A program made the translations under genes and the position numbers. A model generated the notes under the pieces. The model did no database searches, was not told the DNA's origin, and worked only from the letters and a program-made list of their open reading frames with translations. Below, piece by piece: positions 18,433-27,330 of a DNA stretch of 64,000 nt. The first letter of the stretch is position 1; each line of letters opens with the position of its first letter. This DNA comes from CAYFJO01 sp964343305 (GTDB taxonomy: Bacteria; Planctomycetota; Planctomycetia; Pirellulales; Pirellulaceae): positions 1 through 64,000 of the forward strand of contig CAYFJO010000004.1 in assembly GCA_964343305.1 (NCBI GenBank). Reading direction: 5' to 3'.

Positions 18433-18493
18433 GTAGCACAGCCAGCTTGGCTGTTTTGCGCATATAAAGAAACAGGCTGGCAGCCTGTGCTAC
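18433..18493. repeat. Inverted repeat (GTAGCACAG family)
   Basis: Arms 18433-18454 and 18472-18493 both begin and end with GTAGCACAG and its complement CTGTGCTAC, with partial pairing inside. Located directly after the FG-GAP/caspase stop codon; it could serve as a terminator-like hairpin but has no T-run. Confidence 0.75.
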
Positions 18494-18509
18494 TGGTGCT
18501 GAACTGACC

Positions 18510-18548
18510 TTGACTCAAGTACGAATGTACGCATAATTCGCGTACATT
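18510..18548 (+). promoter_or_regulatory. Promoter with overlapping BlaI-type operator
   Basis: -35 TTGACT (18510-18515), 16-bp spacer, -10 CATAAT (18532-18537). A perfect 9-bp inverted repeat AATGTACGC (18524-18532) / GCGTACATT (18540-18548) with a 7-bp spacer straddles the -10 box. BlaI/MecI repressors bind TACA/TGTA-containing dyads across their own promoters, so this fits autorepression of the downstream blaI-like gene and its protease partner. Confidence 0.8.
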
Positions 18549-18568
18549 TGTCATTGAGCGAGGTTTGG

Positions 18569-18949
18569 ATGACCGACCGACCGGCGTTGTCAAAAGGCGA
18601 AATGGAAGTCGCACGGGTTCTCTGGGGACTGGGCAAGGCGACGGTTCGCGAAGTCCACGAGGCATTTCCTGACGATCGTGACATCGATTTCACGACGGTG
18701 CAAACATATCTCCGCCGGCTGGAAGCCAAAGGCTATGCACGTGCCACGCTCGATGGTCGCACTCGGATTTACGCACCCAAGGTAAAACCTCGCACGGTGA
18801 TTCGCGAAACGATCAACGATCTCGTCGAACGATTGTTTGGCGGCGAAGCACTGCCGCTGATGCGCCATCTGATCGAGGACCGTGGCATCAGCGTAGATGA
18901 CATCGCTGAACTGCGATCGCTGCTAGACCAACTTGAGGAGCAGGAATGA
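18569..18949 (+). CDS. BlaI/MecI-family transcriptional repressor
   Basis: 126 residues from ATG 18569; an in-frame ATG at 18548 lies in the operator and is less likely. The winged helix covers residues 5-75 (LSKGEMEVARVLWGLGKATV, then DFTTVQTYLRRLEAKGYA). The C-terminal dimer region holds the segment normally cut by the partner protease. Its stop overlaps the start of the M56-protease gene by four bases (ATGA), so the pair is translationally coupled. In known systems BlaR1-type proteases sense a signal and lead to BlaI cleavage and release of the operon. Confidence 0.95.
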   Translation: MTDRPALSKGEMEVARVLWGLGKATVREVHEAFPDDRDIDFTTVQTYLRRLEAKGYARATLDGRTRIYAPKVKPRTVIRETINDLVERLFGGEALPLMRHLIEDRGISVDDIAELRSLLDQLEEQE

Positions 18950-21900
18950 TGGATAACGAGTTTCTGCAGCTCGCTTGGGCGCAACTCTGGCAAGTGACGT
19001 TGGTCGCTGTGATCGTTGCGTCGATCGTGCGATTGGCCGCGCGAAAGCATGCGCATTTGGCGCATGTCTTGTGGCTGGTGGTGTTGTTGAAGTGCTTGAC
19101 ACCACCGCTGCTGACAAGTCCCAGCGGTGTGTTTTGCTGGGTTCACTTCGAAGCATCCGAGCACGAGCCATCCGCCGAGCCGATCGACGCGCCCGCGCAA
19201 GCTGATACGGAGTTGAAACCCGTGATTGTTGAACTTGGAGAGCCACTTGCGACGTTCTCGTCGCCGGAGACGCGAGATCACAATCCTGTCGCCTTGCCCC
19301 ATCCGTTGCCCCACGTCAATGCCATGGTGTCGACGGAAAGTGGCGTCGAGAAATCGCAACATCCCGCGGTTGATCAGTTTTCCACTAAAGTTGAGAAAAA
19401 CCCGACTCTGCCCAAGGCCCGACTGCTGGGCCTGCTTTGGTGTTGGCTCGCCGGCACGGCTGCAATGGTTGGCTTGGCGACGATTCGTTGGATTTACTGT
19501 CTGCGGTCGATCAACCGTGCGGGTTGGTCGCGCGATGAAGTTCTCGAAGCGGTTGTCAAACGGCTCGCGAAAAAACTACGGTTACGGCGCAAGGTTCGTT
19601 TGGTCATCACACACGGTCGGACTGGTCCCGCGTTGCTTGGAATCTTTCGACCAACGTTGCTCTTGCCGAAGATGATCGTTGACGGCAAGTCGCCGGAAGA
19701 GCTTGAACCGATTCTCGCGCACGAGTTAATTCACTTGCGGCGTGGGGATTTGTGGGTGGGTCTGCTGCAGGTGTTGGCTCAGGCATTGTGGTGGTTCCAT
19801 CCACTGGTGTGGCTGGTCAATCGAATGCTGACGCGCGAGGCCGAGCGGTGTTGCGACGAGGAAGTGGTCGCCGAACTGGGCTGCGATCCGGCTCGCTATG
19901 CGCGCTGCTTGATCGATGTTTTGGAATTAAAGCAAACGTTGAAACCTGTTCCCGTCTTCCCTGGCGTGCGGCCGGTGGAAGTTACTTCGAAACGATTGGA
20001 GCGAATTATGAAACTCGGACAAGGAAGTCTGAAACGTACGCCGTGGTGGTGTTGGCTGGCGATGATTCTGATGGCATCGATGATGCTGCCTGGCGCGGCA
20101 TTCGTCGCGTCGGCCAAGGACAAATCGAAAAAACGCGACCGTGCGGACAAGCGTCGAAACTCGGCCATTCAACCTTCGCCCAGCGGCGACAAGTCCAAGG
20201 TTTTCAGGCAGACCTACCGCGTTGCGGACCTGCTTAAGGAGATTCAATCCACACTGAAATTGGATGAAGAACATTCAAAAGTGTTTCTGATCGAGCATGT
20301 CAAAAGCGCCAGTGGCATTCAATGGCAGGACGCCGAGAGACTGGGAGTGGATTTCGATTTCGGCGATGATGGCAAGACGATCGAAGCGAACTACATCGTT
20401 TCAAAGGAAGGTCGCAAATCGATTCTCTATTGGTCGGGCAATAAACTCGTCGCGATCCAGGGCAAGGCAGACCACGCTCGCCTCAATCGCGCGCTGGACG
20501 AAATCCGCCAAAACGGCCTGGAGCAGATCTTGATCGAAATGCACACCATCATCGCGCCGCCCGAATTGATCAACTCGCTTAGTTCGAACTGGGTCATTCC
20601 GCAAACGGTCATTTCGCCAGAGGAAGACACTGGTCCCCCTCGGGCAAATCCTTTGGACCGCCCACTGCCGGACAAGAACGCCAAGCAAAGCAGCACAGCA
20701 CGAATGTCCGTAGAGAAGAACTTGCCGGTGATGCTCGAGGTGCTCGAAAACGATCGACGCATTGAGATTCTTGACAAACTCGGGCAACATGCCAAGGCGA
20801 ACGTCCTGCAAGCACCGAAAGTCACTCTTTTCAATGGCCAATCGGCGGTTGTTGAAATCTCGACGCAGCGACCGTTTGTCGTCGGCATGCGAGACGGCGA
20901 GCCTCAGATTTGCGTCATTACCAGCGGATGGAAGATGCATCTGCGGCCGATGTTGCGCGGCAAGAATCTCGTGTGGTTGGATTACGAGATGACGCTGTCG
21001 AACATCCGCGGCGTCGAGCAAACCAAAATCAAGACCAACGGCGGCGATGAGACCGTTGCCCTGCAAGTGCCTGAAGTAGCCAAAACGCAAATTGATTCGT
21101 CCGTCGAGATGCCTTTGGGCAAAACGCTGTTGGTTGGCGGGTTGAAGACAGCCAAGGTCAAAGACGAAACACGATCGCTGTTGGTGCTGCTTCGCGCGAC
21201 GAAAGTTGACGCGAAGGAGATCACCAAATCGACTCGCACGGGAAAGTTGATGTTTGAATCAGACGTCAGCCACAGCGCTGGCATAAAGGGCGATGTGAAG
21301 CTCGCCGCGAAAGAAGAACCTGCGGATCCGTTTGCATACGTGGATTTTTCGCGAGGTGTGTTGATACGTGTCGCATCTTCGAACGGCGGGATCTTTGGTG
21401 AACTTGCGAAGACCGATCCGAAGACGCGTTCTCGACTCCACTCACGGCTGAAACAGATCGGTGCTCACATCGACGTCCTCAAATCTGCAAACGTGCGAGA
21501 AACCAAAGACCGGTTTGAAATGCAAATGGATGATTGCCGAGCTTTGGTTTCAGATGAGAGCGATGGCGTCCGAGTTATGATCAAGGCTGACTCTGGAATT
21601 CTCAGAATCGGCAAGAAGGGCAACGATGACATCAATTTCGAGTTACTTGGTAATGCGATGTTGAGTGTTTCGGAAGAACTCGAAATGCGGGCCGATCGAA
21701 TCGTAGCAAACGATAATGAAACCATCACGCTGGTTGGACATGCACGGGTGATCAGTCGCGAGGAAGGCTTCGAGTTGACGGCCGACAAGATCACTTGCGA
21801 TGACGATACGATACTCGAAGGCAACGCACGACTGAAACGCAAACTGCCAGATGGACGCGTCGACGAGGTTGTTGCCAAACGGATTGTGTGGAATTCCGAA

Positions 21901-23748
21901 AGTGGCCAGGTTCAAGTCGACGGAGTGAAGGTGATCGACTACTCAGTAAAACCGGCCGCGGCAGTTCGCGATATTGATGCTCGCGACACTTCGATTCGGT
22001 CAATTATCGAACGACTCAACGCATTAATTGACGAAAGTCGATTTGCGGAAGCAGAAGTCGTCGTTCGTCAGGCAAAGGAAAGATATCCCGGCCATCCTGA
22101 AGTGGAAAAAATGCATTCAAAGTTTTGGCGCACCTACAAACAGAGCTTGCGCCCTTGGCGTTCGAAAGATGACGTCCATTATTTTGAGCCTGGTCCAGAA
22201 TTCAAACTCATTCGAGAGCCGGAAGCTCCCAAGAAGTACGCGATCACTCATGGGTTAATGGACGGCAAAGATTGTGAGTCAGTGCCAACCGATGCCGAAG
22301 TCATGCAAGTGCTAAAGAAAAAGCGCCCCATCGAAGGTGGACCGCCGGAACTTCACGAAACGAAATTGAAAGATGTCCGCATCGTCAAGGAAAAGATCGC
22401 GGACTATTTGGACCCGCCGCGAGTCTTTCCACTTGTCGGTCCTGCACAACTACATCACACGCACTTCAAATGCACGATCTATTTTACGAATCATGTGAAA
22501 GTCGGTTGGCCAAACAAGCACGAGAGAAGCGAGGATATCGTGGAAGTCGTGTATGTTGACGTCCATCACTTCCATCGCGTGGGCGGATTGTCGCCGAAAG
22601 CGGACAAAGACGAGGAAGCGATCAGCTTTGATGACGAAGTAGCTTGGGACCAAATGTCACGAGTTGATTTGGATGGTGCATCGCTGGAACGCATCAAGCG
22701 TCAATTGAGCACTCCGATCGCGTTGAATCACGACAAAATCCCATTCAAGGAAGTAATCGAACGTTTGAGTAAGGCGGCCGGCGTCAACATGTTGCTGGAC
22801 GCGCGCGGGTTGGCCGCCGAAGGGATTACGACCGACGAGCCAATCACTATAAACCTGGCCAAGCCAATTCGTATCGCGAGTGCGTTAAAGTTGATTCTCG
22901 AACCACTTCGATTGAAGTATGAGATCCGAAATGAAGTCGTAAAAATCACCAGCAATTCGGCGGCCGACGAGCACATCTACGCCAAGACCTACTACGTGGC
23001 AGATCTTGTCGTTCCAGTTCCCAAGACGGTGCATCTGGACGAGCCGAAAGATCGCTCAATCGACAACACTGGGCCTCAGTTCGATACGCTGATCGACTTG
23101 ATTCACGCGACCATTTCTCCGCAAACGTGGGACGAAGTCGGCGGGCCCGGCTCAATTGCCGCGTTTGAAACCAACCTCAGTCTGGTTGTTTCCCAGTCGC
23201 GAACAGTTCACGAGGAAATCGAGGACTTTCTGATTCAACTGCGTCGCTTGCAGGACGTTCAGGTGACTTGCGAACTGCGCTTGTTTCGTATGTCGCAAAA
23301 GACGTTCAACGACTTGTGGGATAAACCTTGGGACGAGACATCCCCCGTTTTGAACGACACCGAGACGTTCTTCTTGCTGCAGGCTTTCAAGGGCAACAAG
23401 AATGTGGCGTCTCTGGGATCGCCCAAAGTGACGCTGTTCAATGGACAACAGTTGGATTCGCCGCTTGAATTCCGTCGAAGCAACGAGGCCGATGCAAAAC
23501 GAATGCATCTGACGCCAGTCGTATCTGCCGATCGGCGGAGTGTCCGTATCCAGTGTGCCACAAAAATGGATGCGAATGATCAACTCACCGATGCGATAAC
23601 GAAGTCCGTCTTGGACGGTCAAACGCTGCTAGTCGACGTGAGCAAACAATTGGGCGAAAAAGATCAGCACACGTTTGTCCTCATCACCCCTCGCATCATC
23701 GTGGAAGAAGAGGAAGAGGCACTTTCAGAGGATCCACTGGAAAAATGA
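18946..23748 (+). CDS. Giant BlaR1-like M56 protease fused to secretin-like and OstA-like domains
   Basis: 1600 residues. Membrane helices lie at about 11-33, 38-57, 160-186 and 364-390. The M56 zinc site is HELIH (259-263) with a downstream EAERCCDEE. In place of the usual penicillin-binding sensor there is a 1200-residue extracytoplasmic region: a secretin-N-like segment (from about 415, YRVADLLKEIQSTL), a secretin-core-like block (APKVTLFNGQSAVVE), an OstA/LptA-like stretch (about 880-990, ADRIVANDNETITLVGHARV), a helical repeat, an STN-like block (NLAKPIRIASALKLILEPLR) and a second secretin-core-like block (SPKVTLFNGQQ, ending LITPRIIVEE). It is coupled to blaI. The signal sensed is unknown. 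Confidence 0.85.
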   Translation: MMDNEFLQLAWAQLWQVTLVAVIVASIVRLAARKHAHLAHVLWLVVLLKCLTPPLLTSPSGVFCWVHFEASEHEPSAEPIDAPAQADTELKPVIVELGEPLATFSSPETRDHNPVALPHPLPHVNAMVSTESGVEKSQHPAVDQFSTKVEKNPTLPKARLLGLLWCWLAGTAAMVGLATIRWIYCLRSINRAGWSRDEVLEAVVKRLAKKLRLRRKVRLVITHGRTGPALLGIFRPTLLLPKMIVDGKSPEELEPILAHELIHLRRGDLWVGLLQVLAQALWWFHPLVWLVNRMLTREAERCCDEEVVAELGCDPARYARCLIDVLELKQTLKPVPVFPGVRPVEVTSKRLERIMKLGQGSLKRTPWWCWLAMILMASMMLPGAAFVASAKDKSKKRDRADKRRNSAIQPSPSGDKSKVFRQTYRVADLLKEIQSTLKLDEEHSKVFLIEHVKSASGIQWQDAERLGVDFDFGDDGKTIEANYIVSKEGRKSILYWSGNKLVAIQGKADHARLNRALDEIRQNGLEQILIEMHTIIAPPELINSLSSNWVIPQTVISPEEDTGPPRANPLDRPLPDKNAKQSSTARMSVEKNLPVMLEVLENDRRIEILDKLGQHAKANVLQAPKVTLFNGQSAVVEISTQRPFVVGMRDGEPQICVITSGWKMHLRPMLRGKNLVWLDYEMTLSNIRGVEQTKIKTNGGDETVALQVPEVAKTQIDSSVEMPLGKTLLVGGLKTAKVKDETRSLLVLLRATKVDAKEITKSTRTGKLMFESDVSHSAGIKGDVKLAAKEEPADPFAYVDFSRGVLIRVASSNGGIFGELAKTDPKTRSRLHSRLKQIGAHIDVLKSANVRETKDRFEMQMDDCRALVSDESDGVRVMIKADSGILRIGKKGNDDINFELLGNAMLSVSEELEMRADRIVANDNETITLVGHARVISREEGFELTADKITCDDDTILEGNARLKRKLPDGRVDEVVAKRIVWNSESGQVQVDGVKVIDYSVKPAAAVRDIDARDTSIRSIIERLNALIDESRFAEAEVVVRQAKERYPGHPEVEKMHSKFWRTYKQSLRPWRSKDDVHYFEPGPEFKLIREPEAPKKYAITHGLMDGKDCESVPTDAEVMQVLKKKRPIEGGPPELHETKLKDVRIVKEKIADYLDPPRVFPLVGPAQLHHTHFKCTIYFTNHVKVGWPNKHERSEDIVEVVYVDVHHFHRVGGLSPKADKDEEAISFDDEVAWDQMSRVDLDGASLERIKRQLSTPIALNHDKIPFKEVIERLSKAAGVNMLLDARGLAAEGITTDEPITINLAKPIRIASALKLILEPLRLKYEIRNEVVKITSNSAADEHIYAKTYYVADLVVPVPKTVHLDEPKDRSIDNTGPQFDTLIDLIHATISPQTWDEVGGPGSIAAFETNLSLVVSQSRTVHEEIEDFLIQLRRLQDVQVTCELRLFRMSQKTFNDLWDKPWDETSPVLNDTETFFLLQAFKGNKNVASLGSPKVTLFNGQQLDSPLEFRRSNEADAKRMHLTPVVSADRRSVRIQCATKMDANDQLTDAITKSVLDGQTLLVDVSKQLGEKDQHTFVLITPRIIVEEEEEALSEDPLEK

Positions 23749-23809
23749 TTGAATGCCTGCGACGCGAGGAAGATCAACATTGATTCCGGACACATGAAAC
23801 TGCCTTTGG

Positions 23810-24130
23810 TTAGCAAACGTCGTTGCCCAGTGAGCGAAGTAAATCGTAACTGAAAATCCCCGTGTCGTGTCCGTCGCTGAATTCGATTGTGTACGCGTAC
23901 GTGCCGACTGGTGTCATTCCGTTGATTCGCATCGGTTGGGCCTCGGCGGCGGACAAAACAGGCAGCGTATCGGAAGGTGGCGGTGGGGCATTGAGTTTCT
24001 CGCGACAAGAGGCACACGGACACGCGCCGCGCAACTCCTCGATCGAATAACGACGCCGTGAACCATCGCTCCACGCGATTTCGATGTGGTCATCGTCGAT
24101 GCGCTGAATGTCGGCCGGTTGGATGTTCAA
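23810..24130 (-). CDS. DUF971-domain protein
   Basis: 106 residues with a TTG start at 24128-24130 that overlaps the TGA stop of the upstream gene (TTGA), which decides the start. The DUF971 pattern is clear: WSDGSRRRYSIEELRGACPC, CASCREKL, then IEFSDGHDTGIFSYDLLRSL. The domain also forms the N-terminus of gamma-butyrobetaine hydroxylases and occurs alone near iron-sulfur genes. Here it is coupled to a cysteine-desulfurase-like enzyme, which supports a part in sulfur or Fe-S metabolism, by inference. The CPCASC motif could bind metal. Confidence 0.88.
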   Translation of the reverse strand: MNIQPADIQRIDDDHIEIAWSDGSRRRYSIEELRGACPCASCREKLNAPPPPSDTLPVLSAAEAQPMRINGMTPVGTYAYTIEFSDGHDTGIFSYDLLRSLGNDVC

Positions 24131-25380
24131 TTCTCTAATTCTGCTAGTAAACGGTCCACTTCACTGGCCGTGTTATAGTGCGCCAAACCGATGCGGACCA
24201 TGCCTTCTGGCTCGAGCCCCAGTGTCTCGGTCAATTGCAACGCATAGTAATTTCCGTTCCAAACGAAGATTCCCGCCTCGCCAAGCCGCTCGGCTAACTC
24301 GGTGGCGGTTTCCTTGTCGCTGGTGATGGCGACGGTCGGCAGTCGTTCGTCACAGCGATCGGTGGCGGTGATGCCCCGGACTCGCATATGTGGCAGCTTG
24401 GCGAGACCATCCAACAGTCGCGCGACCAGCCGTTGTTCGTAATCCACGATTGCAGCATAGGCGGCTTGGAGTGCGGCACGTCGGTCGAGCGAATCATCGG
24501 CAGCGACCGCGCGTCCCAAGTCTGCGAGATAATCCACCGCAGCCAGCGCACCCGCGATGCCCTCGTGATTTTGTGTTCCGGTCATCCATTTGCCGGGCAA
24601 CGAGTTTGGTGCGGGACGAACCTTGTAAGCGTCGAGCCCTTCCATCAACTCGCGACGCCCCCACAGGACGCCAACATGAGGACCGAAAAACTTGTACACC
24701 GAACAGGCCAGAAAATCGCAACCGAGTGCCCCAACGTCAATCAGAGCATGCGGCGCGTAGTGGACTGCATCGAGGAAAACCCGCGCTCCAACCTCATGCG
24801 CCCATGTCGAAATCTCTCGCACCGGATTCAGCGTCCCAACGGAATTCGACGCGCAGCCCACCGCAACGAGTTTGGTGCGATCGCACAGCTTCGTTTTCAA
24901 GTCGTCCAGATCCAGGGTGCAATCGTCTTTGCGAAACTCGACGTATTGAACCTTCGCACCGGCGTCTTGAGCCGCCAGCACCCACGGTGAAACGTTCGCC
25001 TCGTGATCCAGTCGAGTGACGATCACTTCGTCGCCGGCTTGCCAAGTTCGTGCCAGCGATCGCGACAAGGCAAACGTGAGCGTCGTCATGTTTGCCCCGA
25101 ATACCACGGTCGCTGGATCATCCGTGCCCACAAAATCGGCCACCGCCTCGTGGGCCTGATCGAGAATCATGTCGCTCTCGCGGCTGGTCGCAAACAGGCC
25201 CTCATGATTGGCGTTCGTCTGGGCAAGGTAGTTGCTAACCGCGTCAATCACACGCTGCGGGACTTGCGTGCCACCAGGCCCGTCGAAGTAAATCCCGGGC
25301 ACGCCGTTCACTTTACGCGACAGGGCCGGAAATTGGCGACGGCATGAATCGATGTGTTCCGGAGTTAGTTTTCCACTCAT
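24127..25380 (-). CDS. Cysteine-desulfurase-like aminotransferase (class V)
   Basis: 417 residues, a PLP enzyme of fold type I. The N-terminal motif YFDGPGGTQVP, the H-containing RLDHEANVSPW, the Asp of VFLDAVHYAPH and the PLP lysine in CSVYKFFGPHVG are in place. It resembles the cysteine-desulfurase-like subgroup related to SufS/CsdA, in which the active-site Cys loop is poorly conserved, so sulfur transfer is not certain. The downstream DUF971 gene overlaps its stop by three bases. Confidence 0.88.
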   Translation of the reverse strand: MSGKLTPEHIDSCRRQFPALSRKVNGVPGIYFDGPGGTQVPQRVIDAVSNYLAQTNANHEGLFATSRESDMILDQAHEAVADFVGTDDPATVVFGANMTTLTFALSRSLARTWQAGDEVIVTRLDHEANVSPWVLAAQDAGAKVQYVEFRKDDCTLDLDDLKTKLCDRTKLVAVGCASNSVGTLNPVREISTWAHEVGARVFLDAVHYAPHALIDVGALGCDFLACSVYKFFGPHVGVLWGRRELMEGLDAYKVRPAPNSLPGKWMTGTQNHEGIAGALAAVDYLADLGRAVAADDSLDRRAALQAAYAAIVDYEQRLVARLLDGLAKLPHMRVRGITATDRCDERLPTVAITSDKETATELAERLGEAGIFVWNGNYYALQLTETLGLEPEGMVRIGLAHYNTASEVDRLLAELEN

Positions 25381-25405
25381 AGCGGTCGATGCAAACGAAT
25401 TGCAA

Positions 25406-25463
25406 CAGAAGCAAACGGAGGCAACAGAGACGGAATCCTCTTCATTTGCTCCGTTCCCTTCTG
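25406..25463. repeat. Inverted repeat (CAGAAGCAAACGGAG family)
   Basis: Arms 25406-25424 and 25445-25463 pair over about 16 of 19 bases around a 20-base loop. It lies between the divergent desulfurase-like and secreted-protein genes. A frame that runs through it from 25352 is a false N-terminal extension. Confidence 0.7.
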
Positions 25464-25561
25464 TTCAAAAATGCGAGCGAGACAGAAATGTGATAACCGA
25501 ATGTCTTTTTGTTATGATGGTCCGAGAAGAGTTCCACAAGTACGTCGCGAAGAATTACGCC

Positions 25562-26632
25562 ATGAAAAGAACTGTACTTATTTGTCTACTGTTGCTCGCA
25601 GCCAATGGCGTGGCCGACGAAACAAGGAACAAAAGTGAAATCATTCCACAAAGTGGATTCCCGTCGCACGTTCATGTGTTCGAAGATTACGAGACCGAGA
25701 TCGAAAAACGCTGGTGGTTGCGTGGCAAGCCGGTGACGGACGGTATCCCCGATTCCCTCTCCAAGTCGGTCGCCAACACTCGTTTTTGCCGCTCATCCGA
25801 CACGCATGATTTCGATCGCAAGATGGGCGATCAATCGAAACGTTACAACGCCGTCATCTTTAACCCGGTTCCCGGTCCGCCGATGGGCAGCAACACGCGA
25901 TTGAGTTTTCGCTATCGACTGACGGGGACGGACGTGCTGCGCGTCCAGATCTACTCGCTGTCGAAGAACTATCACCGCCATCTCGTTTTGACCGGCCTTG
26001 AGCAAAAGGTGTGGAAGTCCGCAACCGTTGACATGACCAAGGCCCGACGGCCTGACGGCAGTGGCGGAGCGCTGTCGAAAGATGAACGCATCGATGACAT
26101 TCAGTTCTATGTCAACCGCGAAGCAAGCGCCGAGATCGACGACATTATCTTGTACGACGAGGAAAGCAGTAATGAACATCGCCCGTTTCCACGGCGCATC
26201 ATTTGGACCGGCTGGTTCGACACCGGGAAGCAGGGCAAAGAATGGCCCGGCGATTTTGAAATTGTGTTACACAAGCCGCCTCGTAGTTGGGACGCGGCCC
26301 GCGGAGTTGTTCATCCCAAAACGGGCAAGACGTGGTTGCGAATCCAGATGCGAGGCATGCGAACGATGAGCGAAAAAACGCAACTCGCGTTGAAGTACCA
26401 TCCCACCGACTCAGGCAGCTTGCAGATTCGTTTGGTCAATAGTGTGTCTGGCAAGTCGACTGACAAGACTGTTGTTGATCTTCTCTCGGGTGCCTGGGTG
26501 TCCGCGACGGTTGAATTCGGCTACGCCGATGTCGCCGGCAAAGATCGATTGGCGGACGAAATCTGGATCATTGCCGATGCTGGATCCGAACTACTCGTTG
26601 ACGATTTGCTGCTTTATGAGCCCGGAGAATAA
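25562..26632 (+). CDS. Secreted protein with two jelly-roll-like domains, unknown
   Basis: 356 residues from ATG 25562, where a clear signal peptide begins (MKRTVLICLLLLAANGVADE). Two similar halves each end in a matching beta motif: IDDIILYDEES near 200 and LLVDDLLLYEPGE at the C-terminus. These resemble carbohydrate-binding-type jelly-rolls with a strand pattern LSFRYRLTGTDVLRVQIYSL. No catalytic motif is seen. The upstream frame to 25352 crosses an inverted repeat and is not used. A role in binding polysaccharide outside the cell is plausible only from the fold type. Confidence 0.7.
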   Translation: MKRTVLICLLLLAANGVADETRNKSEIIPQSGFPSHVHVFEDYETEIEKRWWLRGKPVTDGIPDSLSKSVANTRFCRSSDTHDFDRKMGDQSKRYNAVIFNPVPGPPMGSNTRLSFRYRLTGTDVLRVQIYSLSKNYHRHLVLTGLEQKVWKSATVDMTKARRPDGSGGALSKDERIDDIQFYVNREASAEIDDIILYDEESSNEHRPFPRRIIWTGWFDTGKQGKEWPGDFEIVLHKPPRSWDAARGVVHPKTGKTWLRIQMRGMRTMSEKTQLALKYHPTDSGSLQIRLVNSVSGKSTDKTVVDLLSGAWVSATVEFGYADVAGKDRLADEIWIIADAGSELLVDDLLLYEPGE

Positions 26633-26864
26633 AGCGGTCGAAAACTGCTGTTTCGCTGGTCAGAAGTTTGAAAAAGCTGAGTTTTTGTCGTGCAAAACGT
26701 CGGCTGATATGGTTAAATAAACAAACTTTGATGCAAAGCGACGGACGGTATCGCGTTGGATCGGCCACACCTGATTTTGCACACCCACAACAGCCGATTG
26801 CCTTGGCCGCCGTCTTTCCCACTCAACGTAAATCATCCAAATCCATTCAAGCGAGGTTTTGGCA

Positions 26865-27170
26865 ATGGACCAAAAGTTTGAGGGAACTCCCAAAGCGGAA
26901 ATTACACTCAAAGGCCACAAGCTCACGCGCGGCGACGTGACGCACGACTGGGGCTTGCGGCTGCAATGGCAAATCAAACGCGACGGCGAGGTCGTCGCAA
27001 CGCCGCCCGCTCGCGCCGACATGACGTACGAACACAAAGACAAGACGCCTGGTAAATACGAAGTTGTCCTGCAGATGTGGAAGTACATCAACTACAAAAA
27101 GAACAAGGAAGGCGAGTTCACCGAAAGCAAGTTCATCGACATCTCCAACTCCGTCACGTACACCATCTAG
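26865..27170 (+). CDS. Small beta-rich protein, unknown
   Basis: 101 residues from ATG 26865, nine bases after GAGG; an in-frame TTG at 26859 is possible. No signal peptide. The sequence alternates like a single Ig-like or Cal-X-like beta sandwich (RLQWQIKRDGEVV, then KTPGKYEVVLQMWKY). No family recognised. It lies upstream of the DUF1501 cluster and may be its first gene, though two repeats fall in the 160-bp gap. Confidence 0.6.
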   Translation: MDQKFEGTPKAEITLKGHKLTRGDVTHDWGLRLQWQIKRDGEVVATPPARADMTYEHKDKTPGKYEVVLQMWKYINYKKNKEGEFTESKFIDISNSVTYTI

Positions 27171-27171
27171 C

Positions 27172-27192
27172 AACCCGACGCGTAAGCGAGGG
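27172..27192 (-). repeat. Single arm of dispersed repeat family A
   Basis: The complement of the arm at 16-36 (core CCCGACGCGTAAGCGAGGG), directly after the stop codon of the preceding gene. No second arm nearby. Confidence 0.7.
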
Positions 27193-27206
27193 ACCGAGTT
27201 AAGCAC

Positions 27207-27313
27207 CAAATCACAAATGACAAATAACAAACAAATCTCAAATCACAAGGTCCAAAACTCAAATTGGTTTTTTTGAATTTGACTTTTAAAGCTTGTTTGT
27301 AATTTGTGATTTG
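27207..27313. repeat. AT-rich inverted repeat (CAAATCACAAAT family)
   Basis: Outer arms CAAATCACAAAT (27207-27218) and ATTTGTGATTTG (27302-27313) are exact complements, with further CAAATAACAAACAA/TTGTTTG pairing inside. A sister element is at 60713-60835. It ends 17 bases before the first DUF1501 start, so it may shape that mRNA leader. Confidence 0.8.
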
Positions 27314-27330
27314 TTTTTTGGAATCTACGG

